A stretch of 64,000 bases of DNA from contig VWYX01000867.1 in NCBI GenBank assembly GCA_013396525.1, positions 248,001 to 312,000 of the forward strand. The letters are read 5' to 3'. The notes beneath the pieces are model-generated. The model was not told the origin of the DNA and did not search any database. It saw only the letters and a program-made list of their open reading frames with translations. Made by a program: the position numbers and the translations under genes. Source of the DNA: Chaetorhynchus papuensis. Its lineage: Eukaryota > Chordata > Aves > Passeriformes > Rhipiduridae. Position 1 is the first letter of the stretch; every line of letters starts with the position of its first letter. Below, in pieces: positions 12,681 through 22,607 of this stretch.

Positions 12681-12686
12681 AATAAA
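12681..12686 (+). terminator. ZNF821: ZNF821 poly(A) signal
   Basis: A canonical AATAAA lies 241 bases after the stop codon, followed within 45 bases by a T/G-rich stretch (CCCCTTCTTTGTGCTTTG). This gives a short 3' UTR of about 260 bases. Confidence 0.8.
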
Positions 12687-12771
12687 TTAATGTTCACATG
12701 TATTAGTCCCCTTCTTTGTGCTTTGTCCTGTTTTTGGGCCCTTGCTCCATAAATAAGTCAAAGCTGCTGCA

Positions 12772-12837
12772 GATTCCCATTCCAAGAGGCTGAACAGAAC
12801 GGTTTGAGCGTGCCTCGGACCGGGCAAGAAGCTGTAG
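12772..12837. repeat. Direct repeat copy 2 (past ZNF821 3' end)
   Basis: This is the partner of the copy at 10806-10870, about 1.97 kb away and in the same orientation. Similarity begins and ends sharply, which fits a dispersed repeat or a small duplication. Confidence 0.7.
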
Positions 12838-13261
12838 AAACCCACCTCAGTAAAAAAGGATCTTGTTTACTGCAGCATGAATTACAGAGCTGAAGACTGA
12901 TAGTCCACAAGTCCTCCAGGAGTAAATCCTTTGCAGTTTGTGCCCATAAAAAAGAAACAAAGGAGGATGTCTTTCTGGAAATGCCTGTGCACACCCATTT
13001 TTTTAACAGTGTTATTACATACTTAGTTGCAGTAGCATCCATGGAAAAACTAAGGAACCTGAGGTCCTGTTTTAAGATATCCCATAAAAACAGTGAAAGA
13101 AAGGCTGGCCAAGGTAAGCAAATAGCAAACAAGTTTGCTGCTTTACTTACAGGTTAATTTTCACTTAAACAGCATTTCAGGTTTGCAAGTGGAAGAGTTG
13201 ATTGAATGGTAAACAACAGAGGAGGTCCTAGAGTAGGTCCTATGGGTTTGCTTTTCCCTTT

Positions 13262-13348
13262 ATTCAGCACTGGTGAGGCCACATCTGGAGACCTGTGTCC
13301 AGTGCTGGAGTTCCCAGTGCAAGAGCAACACAGACGTACTGGAGGCAA
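13262..13348 (+). mobile_element. CR1 LINE fragment (sense)
   Basis: The run TTCAGCACTGGTGAGGCCAC, then CTGGAG, TGTGTCCAGT and a diverged form of CCCAGTACAAGAGAGACATGGA, is the well-known internal 3' region of avian CR1. The fragment is truncated at both ends and diverged. Confidence 0.8.
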
Positions 13349-14569
13349 AATGTGATCGTAGCCTGTGCCTACAGGAGAAGGTTCCCATTGCTAATAGAAA
13401 TCACTATTAAAACTGTGCAGCTATGGAAATTATATCTAGGCATCTTTAAACTGCACAAGGCAAAGCAGTGGCACAGAAGGACTCATGGCAGGGCAAAGAG
13501 GTGGTACACTCTCCATTATTTGGTTTCTTTAAGAACGAGCACCTGAAAATGTGTGGTGTAGCTTCATGGTTTTCAGGTATCGGCCCACCAAAAGCCAGTG
13601 TGCCACACTTCTTTGTTTTGTAGCCTGAAAGCCCCTATTACCTCCATAGCATTTCCAGTTAAGTTCTAGAGTCATATGGTGGTTCAAACACGTTGGGAAG
13701 TACTGTCTTCTTTCTGATGGCTGTTTATCTTCTTTAAGTCAGAAATGGTGACCACAAGACTGCTACTTAAGATCAGAAGAGTAAAGTTAAAACAAGAAGC
13801 AAAACCTTTTGACTACTTAAAACCCTCATTTCCTCCTCATTTTTCAGTTTGAAAAACTTTTGATTGCAGTCCCTTAAAGCCCTAGTTAAAAATAGTTACC
13901 TTCAAAATGCATGATGTTGTATTTTTCTGGCAATAATGAACCACTCTCACAGCCAGCCCAGGGGATGCTGCTAGGAAACCGCATTGAACCTTTTCAGTGC
14001 TACAGTTTTCTCCACCTGCCACTGCAACATCTAGTTTCCTCCCTGGACAGAAGCTGTTTCAACATGACATTCATTCATCATGTAGAACTGACACCCAGGA
14101 GCCATCCCCACTTCTCTCTCTTTGGGAAAAGGGACTGTAAAGGAGCTGTTCAGTTCCATGTTCCTTTGTTCATATCCTCCTTTGTTCTCCGATCTCTCAC
14201 TTTTATCCTTACCTCTGTTCGTTTTCATACTCAAACCCACAGTTTGCTTCTGGCAACACTTGCTTTTGCTCTACCTTGTGTTTTTCTTGCCCAGCAAAGA
14301 TGTACCTTTACTCTGCAACCTGCAGCTGGAACTTTCCCTGTAGCGTCACTGACACCTTATCTTTATTCCAAGGGGTTCAGGAGAGATCACATAACACAAA
14401 AGTATCTGAAAACACAGAATTATGGCTTATAATCCATCTTTCACCGTGTATCTTGCCCTTGACATGAGTCTCCCCACCACTGTGTAAATCCAGAGAAGCC
14501 ACACGCTAATGACCACTGGTACTGCAGACAAGCAAAAAAGTCTCAAACACCAAAGGAAAAGCTATTGGT

Positions 14570-14605
14570 TTATATATAGATATATATATGTATATAGATA
14601 TATAC
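14570..14605. repeat. TA-rich microsatellite
   Basis: An imperfect (TA)n tract is interrupted by GATA and TGTA steps. It lies just beyond the predicted ATXN1L poly(A) site. Confidence 0.8.
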
Positions 14606-14751
14606 TGTGTTTACAGAGTCAACAAGTTAAATGCAATATTCATAAAAGCATTAACAATAAAAATACAATCTGTTTGTAGGCAAGTACAGACTTAAAATGG
14701 TAAAACAGGAAAAAGGATCTCACCAAAGTACAAATATACAGTACAAATTGA

Positions 14752-14757
14752 TTTATT
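14752..14757 (-). terminator. ATXN1L: Candidate ATXN1L poly(A) signal
   Basis: TTTATT on the + strand reads AATAAA on the minus strand, followed by TCAATTTGTACTGTATATTT and a TTTGGTG stretch. It is about 4.3 kb past the ATXN1L stop, consistent with the long 3' UTR of this gene in mammals. It was chosen by motif and distance only. Confidence 0.5.
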
Positions 14758-17700
14758 TAAAACAGTTACAAAAAAAGCACAACAAAATAGAGATTATCCT
14801 TAGAATTATTAATGCTTTGTTAAAGATCAGGTAGGAGGAAAGTGGCAGGGACAAAGTTGGAGGGGAGCACCTGACTAGTTCTAAGGCTTTAGATACACTG
14901 CATCGGTTACATGTTAATACAGCCATATACTGGGGGTTATAGTGAGGGGTCAGCACTTATCTACAAACATCTCTCTGCCTCAGGGCAGCCCAGCCAGCTC
15001 CCCCATGTCTCTCTCTCTGAGCAGACCCTCCCCGGCGCTAAGGTGCCATGAAAGCCAAAACAACTGGAGTGTGCAGGGGCAGGTTGGCAGGGTGGGCGGC
15101 AGCAGCCTGCAAGGACCTTAGGGGCAATTCTGTCCTTGATGGACAGGTGTGAAGGCCATGGAAGGACCTGGACTATCAGCATTTTAAACTATATGTGGAA
15201 CACCCTGGGCCAAACTGTGCAGAATGTGTATTTGTAGCCATCTTAGCAGCTTCTGCAAAGTGTCAGGCTCTAGCACAGCTTGAAAGACAAGGAGCATTTG
15301 TGAGTGACGCTGGGGAAAGGCACGTGTGCTGCTGCGGGCAGGAACTAGCATTTGGGCTACTCCAGCTGCTGTAGTTTCTTTTACAATATTTTCTGAGTAA
15401 CAGGGATTGTTAGTTCTCTACAGGACAAAGTGACTTCAAGTGTGGGGTGGGGACAGGGACACTTAAATGTGAAAAGTGCAATATAAAAAGCTGCTCAGCA
15501 GCTGGAAGGGGAAGGCAGAGGGGCCTCTGCAGCTTCCTTCCCTTCCAGACAGAGCTTCCTCTGCATAGTCCGGTAGTGATGAGCGCTCATTGCTGTGAAT
15601 GCACAGGCCCAGAGACAGGCTTGGCTCTGCTGCACAGCTAACCCCAGGCATGTTCCATGGGATGGGACAGATGGCTACAGACAGCCAGTATTGCATCCCA
15701 CAGACTCCTGCTACAGAGCGTGAGCTGGATAAGATTAGGGCCAGGAGACCTCCTCCTCCTCCTCCAGGCAGGACAGACCACAGCTCTCCTACCCTTCACA
15801 ACAGCAGCAGGAACATGGTATATTTCTCTGAGAAGTCTGTCACATCTCTGCCACCAGAAAAGCCCAGGTAACCACAGGTAACCATCCCACTCTGCAATGT
15901 CTTCCTGGCTTTATCTCCTCCTTTCCCTGTAAACCTAAGACTTAAAAGACTCCTCCACGGGCCCATTCACAGCCTTTCTCCCTGCAGCAGAGCCTGTCTC
16001 ACACACTCCCTGTCCCAGGAGAGCCTCAGTGCTCAGCACAACCACCGCTGTGGCACTAAGCCATACAGCCCTGCCCAGTAAGGACAGGTTCCAGTGATAC
16101 CAGTACTGCTGAGCTGGGCTGGAGAGTTGCCAGTGGCCCCCTCCTGACCACCCTTTGGGGCAAGCAGCCAGACACACAGATTCTTCATCTCAGTCCCCCG
16201 TCATGAGCTGTGCTTCAAACCACTGCTTTCAGGGAAGAGCTGGCAGCTGAAACGTCCACAACAGTGGGACTGACAGGAGTCTGGGTAAAAGCACCAAGGT
16301 CCAGTTCACCCTGGCCTGTTCCACAGAGCTCAGGACTGCACTCAACAGAGGTGCAGCAAGCCAAAGTCCAGGTCAGCAGCCAGGTAAACAACAGGCGAGC
16401 ACCTTCACAGCCCTTCAGCTGCCTACAGAACAAAGCTATTTAAGCCACACAGCATCTTGCCTTATTTGTCAGTACTGCCCATTCAGACCACTGCACAGTG
16501 CAGCTGAGATCCAGGAGTTACAGTAACATACATGGTATAAGGCAAACTCTCCAAACCCTCACTCTAAGACAGACTCCTATGTTCAGAGACACACAAGGGG
16601 GTCTGCACCCTCAGCTGCTCAGACAGTGCCTCTGTGGTGTAACCAGCCCCTGTACATTCACATGCCATATGTATGCGAGAGCCCTTTCTCAAGTGCCTGT
16701 CACAGCCCTGAATTCCTCTCCATGCACCATGCAAAGAACAGGCATGAGAACCTGGGCTCCTCTGCCTCCTGCCTTTGGCCACAGACACCTCAGATATCCT
16801 GAGCATTAAGTACTAATTACCAACATTAATCGAGAGTTTTACGTAGGAGAGTCCAGTCAGCAGGAGCTGTGACGCCCCCAGGTGACGAAGGGGCCCAGGT
16901 GGACCCTTCACTGACAAATGGGGCCGTGAAAACAGCATCTGTTCCCACAGCTACCACACCTGAGGAGGCAGAATCTTCCCACAACAGCATCACCGAGACT
17001 TCACACATCCCAAATGCAGCTGATGAAACCAGAAGTAGTGTGTCATTTGGGAGAAGCTACACATGATACAGGCAGCATCCTCATTCTGGAAAACCCCATG
17101 AGGCACAAACACTGAAGGCATGGTTAGCACATATCTCACCTAAGGCCTGTTCTGGTGCAGGCATTTTGAAGGCAACAGAAATGGCTATCAATGTGCTAGG
17201 AAAACAGGGCTGAGGCCAGGATGGAAGGGACATTCTGGAGACTAACTTGCCTAACACACAGGCAGAGCACGTGTCTGTTGCACAGTCAGCAGAAGCCAAC
17301 CAGTTACAGGACACACTCCTGGGGAGTGGAGAACAGCCCTGAGACAGCACCACTGCAAGGAGAGGTGCTGACACACACCATTCTGTGACAGAGAGGAGTG
17401 GTGCCCCAAGAGTCAGGCACATCTGACAAATTTCAGGAAGATGAGAGCAGGGAGGCAGAAACAGCATGCTGAATATCAGGACCCTGCACACTAAGAAAGG
17501 CCCTCTCCAAAGCCTGGTCCTAGCACAGAGATGGGCACCTGAACACAAGGAACAGTTAACCCAGGTTAAGTCAGTGAAAACTGTTTTCTCACCAGGACAA
17601 TGACTATTCTTTATCCTATCTGCGCAATTAGAGATGGTGTCATAACACACCATCAAAGAGGGCAGATTAGTGTGACTACAGGAGCCTTCACTCAATAGAG

Positions 17701-18169
17701 TATTATCACCACAATGAGGTATTCATACACAATTGTATTAAATCTCACCATGAAAAAGACTACTCTTGATTTTACCACATTGTTTTACAGAGGAACTCCA
17801 AAGAGAAGCATCAGAAAAACTAACAGAAAACCACCCCAAAATGCCCTGTGACGCTGTGATATTTTTAGAGTCCCTACATTAATCATAGAACTGTACTTAG
17901 CACAAACTTTGTACCTTGCCTGCACATGCACAAACACTTGTCTCTTGTCTAGAGCTTATTCAGGAAACTGCCTGCAGGGAAGGATTAGCCATCTGGAATA
18001 TTTTTCTGACTTAATTACAAAATAGCATTGGTCTTCTCACAGAAGAAGGATGTTTTCATCCTTCCCTAGAGAATGCTGAATGTATTTTGCTCCAGATGTA
18101 AAAAAAATCCAAACCAATAAAATACCCCAAACCAAAATTCATCCAAACAAAAAAAAAATTCAACCCCAT

Positions 18170-18283
18170 TCATCCCTAGGTTAAGCCTCTGCAAAAGCAC
18201 TAAGCCCAGGAGGGGTTTTCTTGAATTCATCCCTAGGTTAAGCCTCTGCAAAAGCTATAAGCCCAGGAGGGGTTTTCTTGAAA
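18170..18283. repeat. 57-bp tandem duplication in the ATXN1L 3' UTR
   Basis: Two adjacent 57-base units (18170-18226 and 18227-18283) both start TTCATCCCTAGGTTAAGCCT and differ at only two positions (GCACTAAG versus GCTATAAG). The near identity suggests a recent event. Confidence 0.9.
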
Positions 18284-19061
18284 GTTATTAACATGGAAAG
18301 ATTTGATTTGGTGGCAAACAACTAAATAACTTTATAGCAGGAAACGGACATCTCCCATCCCAACTTGTGTCCCATCCCAAGTGCTCAAGTTCCCTATTCA
18401 CCTACACCCAAACCCATCCTTTTGGTCCTTCCTCTTGAATTTCTGTGATTCATTCAAATCTATACATTCTTTGCAAGAAGAAAGAGCAGTTGGATTCAGT
18501 GGAAGAGACATTACTCAGAACCACCAGAGAAGCAGCTCCATCCTGCCCTTGGGAGCTCCATCGGTGAACGGTCCTTTTAAAGTGCATGTGTGAAGAAAGG
18601 GGATACTGGGAGTAGAGCCCCCAAACTCCAGTGGGGACCCATCTCTCCCCATCATGAGAAAGGAGGAATAAAATCTTCAGCAATTTTATCTGCTACCTTA
18701 AGCCAAGTCTGCCCTCCTCATCTCCCTACCTGCCCCAAATGCTCGGCCCCTGCCCCGCAGGGAGTCAGTTATCCCAGGAGGTGGGAGAGCACCCCAGCCT
18801 CCAGCCTCTGGACTGCTCTCATCACACACTCATGAGCACATCCCTGCTCCCCACCCCAGCTAGCCTGTCACCGCTCCCTGAGGCACTGGAGCCTTCCTGA
18901 CTCCCCAGGAGGAACTGGTCAGCCATGGAACTGGAATGGAGCCATTCCTGCAAGGAAGAGAGCAGACTTTGCTGGTGAGCCTATGACAGAGTCTGTGCAA
19001 TTCCTCCACCTGATGGTGAGGCTCACCTGCTGTGGCCGCCCTAGCTCACACTTCCAAGGGA

Positions 19062-21128
19062 TCATTTCCCTGCATTTGAACGCCCTTCAATAGACAGCTT
19101 GACCTCCTGGGGAATGAAAGAGGGACGGAGCAGAGAGGGCCGAGGCTCCTCTGCCTGCACACTGTATCTTTGGAAGCCTGGGGCCAAACTGTACAGACTG
19201 CCAGCCTCAGGCTGAGAGGATTCTGCATGAGAGCTCTGGGCCATGTTGGCTCTATCTGTGTGGCTCTTCCTTTCAGCAGCTCTGTCAGATGGCTCTCTGG
19301 GCCCCTGAGCTGTTCGTTCCAATCTCTCCCTAGCAGATACCAGCTGATCTGTGAGAGGGGAGTTGGCCTGAGAAGCAGAGTTGCCATTCATGCTCTGTAA
19401 ACTGATTGATATGCAGACATCCCCCACTTGCAGCCTGTGACAGGGCAAAGCAAAGAGCTGAGCAGTCCTCCCTGGGCTGCAGGAGGACCAGCCCTGACCA
19501 TACACAAAGAAGGGATGCTCCGGGGGCACATCAATGCTCACTTTACTTTGTTGCTCCCCAACCACAAAATGCAGCGTGACAAGCCCAGGCCACTGGCTTT
19601 CCTGAATATCCACCACAGTGCTGGAGTCGATCTTCAGGCCTCCACTCACCTCCGCACTGCGAACAAAGTCTTGAGTCTGCAGGTCCTCCACCCGCTTGAG
19701 CTCTCCTGTCGCCAGCTGGATGATAGCTCCTTTCATGAAGTGAGAGGGCAGTTGTGAGGAGCTGGGTGGCTGCAACTGGGCCAGCTCCTTTTCAAGCACA
19801 TTTCCTCGTGCCTGCGCATCTGGGCTCTCCCTCACCAGGGCTTCTGAAGTGGAAGACCTGACAGGCTCAGATCCAAGGGAAACAAGGACTGGCTTGCCGT
19901 TGGCTATCACCATTCCTTTGGTTAACTGTCTCTGTCTAACAGTCTCTTCAGGGGACATTCCACATGGGCTCCGGGACTGACTGTTCCCAGCTGCAGCCCT
20001 GTCTGTGGTGTTCCTCAGCATGTCTCCCTGCCCATCAGGGATATTATGGCAAAGGTTCAAAGGGCTTGGGTCATCTTTCCTCTGGGCTGCCAGAACATGA
20101 TAATCCTGAGATGCCAACACCCCCACTACCCTCTGAACCTCCAGATCAGCATCTGGGGTGCTCCTGTGAGTAGGCACAGAGATCTCTCTTCCCAGCATCT
20201 GGTAACCTGGAAGGAACTGTCCGTCGCCCATACATCCTGCTGCAGCCCCTGGGGGCAGACAGTCCTCAGCTGCACTGCTGGCAGAGTCCGTGGCCTCGCT
20301 GGGCCTCCTGGCCACGCTTTGTTCCAGGGGTCTCTGCCCACCATTAGCCGCAGCCACCTCTGAGCTCAGCTGACTGTCTTGCTGAGGAGACTCTGGGCTC
20401 CCACCTGCTACAGGTGCCTCATAGGCTGAATACCCTGGTGGGAGGCGGGACATCTGATAATAAACAGGAATTCTCCCCGGTGCCATGTCCAGTGGCTGAG
20501 GGGCAGCGTGGTGCTGCATCTGCCCAGGAGAGGCTGCAGAGGTGGATTTGTTGAAGCTGTGGGTGGGAGAGGTAGCCTGGGGGGAAGGAGCAGCTTCTTC
20601 CGTGAACAGGGAGGCGTATGGCACAAAGTGGGGGACATGGGGGGCAGTGAGGTTGGTGGAGGGAGACAGGAGAGGACTAGGCAGGAAAGCAGGAGGTACG
20701 GCATAGGGCACTGTGTAGTGGGAACCGATGAGCTGCAGGGAGGCCGAAGGGATCTGTGCATAGTGGATGGAGGGGAAGGGCACCCCCGGGTGCTGGATGA
20801 TGGGCGAGGTCACGTTGAAGGCAGGGGGCAGGGGGCTCACGTTCACCACGGGGTGCAGGCCCGTAGGGGAGAAGGTGGCAGGCGGTGCTGCCACTTTGTA
20901 GAGCATCCCGTACTGGTCCACCGTCAGCCCCGCCGCCGCCTCGGGGGCCTCGCCGGGACCGTAGCGTGGTGCGGCGGGAGCGGGCCCGGCCGTGCGGGCC
21001 CACTCGGGGCCCTCGCCCGAGCCCTGGGCTCCCCCCGCCCGTCCCGCCTCGGTGCCAGTGTTGGCGGCGGCAAGCTCCCGCTTCTTTGGCGGGAGACACT
21101 CCTGGCTCCGCTCGTGGCCCGCTCTCAT
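19062..21128 (-). CDS. ATXN1L: ATXN1L (Brother of ataxin-1), AXH-domain transcriptional regulator
   Basis: A single uninterrupted coding exon of 688 aa plus stop; human is 689 aa. I chose the ATG at 21126-21128 (MRAGHERSQECLPPKK) because mammalian ATXN1L begins MKPVHERSQECLPPKK. An in-frame ATG 34 codons upstream lies at a likely splice donor. Residues 67-579 contain the conserved GLTVDQYGMLYKVA block, a long Pro/Ser-rich middle, and the AXH domain at about 461-579 (SHFMKGAIIQLATGE to VGDVCISISLQ). The C-terminus ends SFIPQEVKLSIEGRSNAGK, as in mammals. There is no polyglutamine tract, the main difference from ATXN1. The protein acts in the nucleus with ATXN1 and the repressor Capicua. The coding sequence is intact. 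Confidence 0.97.
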   Translation of the reverse strand: MRAGHERSQECLPPKKRELAAANTGTEAGRAGGAQGSGEGPEWARTAGPAPAAPRYGPGEAPEAAAGLTVDQYGMLYKVAAPPATFSPTGLHPVVNVSPLPPAFNVTSPIIQHPGVPFPSIHYAQIPSASLQLIGSHYTVPYAVPPAFLPSPLLSPSTNLTAPHVPHFVPYASLFTEEAAPSPQATSPTHSFNKSTSAASPGQMQHHAAPQPLDMAPGRIPVYYQMSRLPPGYSAYEAPVAGGSPESPQQDSQLSSEVAAANGGQRPLEQSVARRPSEATDSASSAAEDCLPPGAAAGCMGDGQFLPGYQMLGREISVPTHRSTPDADLEVQRVVGVLASQDYHVLAAQRKDDPSPLNLCHNIPDGQGDMLRNTTDRAAAGNSQSRSPCGMSPEETVRQRQLTKGMVIANGKPVLVSLGSEPVRSSTSEALVRESPDAQARGNVLEKELAQLQPPSSSQLPSHFMKGAIIQLATGELKRVEDLQTQDFVRSAEVSGGLKIDSSTVVDIQESQWPGLVTLHFVVGEQQSKVSIDVPPEHPFFVYGQGWSSCSPGRTAQLFALPCHRLQVGDVCISISLQSMNGNSASQANSPLTDQLVSARERLERTAQGPREPSDRAAERKSHTDRANMAQSSHAESSQPEAGSLYSLAPGFQRYSVQAEEPRPSLLRPSFIPQEVKLSIEGRSNAGK

Positions 21129-21162
21129 GGCGCCCCGCGGTGTCCCGGCAGCCCCGGCTCGT

Positions 21163-21255
21163 TCATGGGGGCATCCGCTGGGGCTGCCACGCGCGGGCTC
21201 CTGGATCCGCGCCGCCGGCCGCCGCCTCACCTGTGCCAGGAACAGAGGGAGCCAT
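21163..21255 (-). other. uORF and candidate splice donor upstream of ATXN1L
   Basis: On the minus strand an ATG at 21255 opens a 30-codon frame (MAPSVPGTGEAAAGG...) that stops before the main ATG and is out of frame with it. Inside it, CCTGGCACAG/GTGAGG (boundary 21231/21230) is a strong donor. A second donor, GGCGG/GTGAGC, lies at 21523/21522. They suggest spliced noncoding 5' exons, as in mammals; the acceptor joining them to the coding exon is not obvious. Confidence 0.4.
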
Positions 21256-21466
21256 GAGTCCCGGCCTCGGGAACGGGGAGCGGCCTAAGCCCCAGCTCCG
21301 GGAACCGGCACGGCGACGGCCCCTAGCCCAGGGTCGGGACGTCGGGGACGGAAGACGCCCGAGCCCGGTCGCCGCCCCCAGCCCCGGCCCCAAAACCCCG
21401 GCCGCGGTGCGCCGCGCCGCGCCGCGCCCCGCCCCGTCGCGTCCCGCGGGCCCGCCCGGTGCCCGC

Positions 21467-21476
21467 NNNNNNNNNN
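21467..21476. other. Assembly gap (10 N) in a GC repeat
   Basis: Ten N are flanked by the same 17-mer, GCCCGCCCGGTGCCCGC, at 21450-21466 and 21477-21493. A related block recurs at 21543-21565. The gap size is probably nominal and the repeat count may be wrong. Confidence 0.95.
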
Positions 21477-22284
21477 GCCCGCCCGGTGCCCGCCGGGTGC
21501 CCGCCCTGTGCCCGCGGCTCACCCGCCATGGCCCGGACCGGCCCCGCGGGCCCGCCCGGTGCCCGGACCGGCTCCTCCCCACCAGCGGCGCACGGCGATG
21601 ACGCGTCGCATAGCAAATGACGCAGCACCTACCGCCGGAACTGCTCGCCCGTCGGCAGGAGCCGCGGCTCCGGCGCGCTCGGATGGCGTCACGGGGCGCC
21701 CACAGGGCCGTTGCCGTGGCAACCAGCTGCGTCCGCTCGGGCCCAATGCGGCGGGACGTGCCCGGGGCCCGGCCGAGCAGCGCGAGTCACCTGGCGGCAG
21801 CGCCGTGCGGCTTTTGTTGGTTCCGCGCCCCAGACGGGCTCTCCCAGCTGTTGGCCGGGAGTGTGGGCCCCGCGGCAGCGCGGCCCGGCTCCCCTGCGGG
21901 AGACTTCGGTCTGAACGTGCCCGTGCCCTCTCTCGCACCCCCGCAGTGTCCGGCCGTCCCCGCGCTGCTGACTGGACTCCGCGGGGGGCAGTTCCTCGTC
22001 ATTCGGCGATCGTTAATGTGGTGTAAGGTCCTGGAAGTGGGGACAGAAGAGCTGCCTGGGGCGGGGGCGGCTCTGTACCCCCTTCCAGAGACGCCTCGTT
22101 TACTGCCGCACACTGCGCTCTCCCCACCGCCGGCGGACATTTGAACAGTGCGAGATTCGGCGGGCTGGGAGCGGCTTGGCCCCCCCGGCCCCGGAACCCC
22201 CCGGTCCCGGAACCGCGGACACGGGCGAGGAGTCCCGCCCGGCCCCGCCGGGGGGAGCGCGCGCCGCCGGGACCGCCCCTCGAG

Positions 22285-22292
22285 TGACGTCA
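22285..22292. promoter_or_regulatory. CRE (TGACGTCA)
   Basis: A perfect palindromic cAMP-response element within the ATXN1L/AP1G1 island, about 320 bases upstream of the AP1G1 exon 1 donor. Binding is inferred from the motif alone. Confidence 0.5.
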
Positions 22293-22529
22293 TCAGGGAC
22301 TGCCACGGTGCAGACGCACCTAGCCTCGTAAGACCAACCTCGCGGGTGCTTCCGCCAAGAAAAGTAGTGCGAGCGGCATTTTCTGCCCAGCCACCAGCGT
22401 TCCTGCACCGTCCTCTCGCCATCCCCGCCCCGTTCTCGCCGAATCCGGCGCGGCTGCGCGCCCACCCGGGGTCGGGAGAGCCCGCGGGGTCGCGGGGAGC
22501 GAGCCGGCGCGCGGATACCTCCTCCTGCG

Positions 22530-22607
22530 GTATCGGTGCTGCGGCCGCGCCGCCGCCATTTTGAATGCCCGGCTCTGTCCGCCGCTGCTGCTGCAGGGAC
22601 CGGCCTG
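22530..22607 (+). other. AP1G1: Probable AP1G1 noncoding exon 1
   Basis: The donor CGGCCTG/GTGAGTGGG at 22607/22608 is strong. GCCGCCATTTTG (22552-22563) is a YY1 motif of the kind found just after transcription starts. The 5' edge is a guess. The next AP1G1 exon is 8.9 kb downstream at 31470; the predicted small gene at 27.4 kb might use the same first exon. Confidence 0.55.

Larger units (their letters stand above)
12710..14730. other. Intergenic region between the ZNF821 and ATXN1L 3' ends
   Basis: The two genes converge here. Apart from the second repeat copy and one CR1 piece, I see nothing functional. A 173-codon open frame at 13911-14432 (+) has no recognisable features. Confidence 0.6.
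14735..19061 (-). other. ATXN1L: Probable ATXN1L 3' UTR
   Basis: About 4.3 kb lie between the ATXN1L stop and the candidate poly(A) signal, with no other gene seen. A 204-codon frame at 17081-17695 on the minus strand is Cys/Ser/Leu-rich and matches nothing known to me. A 57-bp tandem duplication sits at 18170-18283. The extent is inferred. Confidence 0.5.

Noticed and set aside
13911..14432. 173-codon frame (+) between ZNF821 and ATXN1L
   Set aside because: No recognisable domain, poor composition (Phe/Leu/Ser-rich), and no promoter or splice support.
17081..17695. 204-codon minus-strand frame in the ATXN1L 3' UTR
   Set aside because: Cys/Ser/Leu-rich with no domain; such lengths occur by chance in this window.
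20508..21257. 249-codon + strand frame opposite ATXN1L
   Set aside because: Gly/Arg-rich shadow of the Pro/Ser-rich ATXN1L coding exon.
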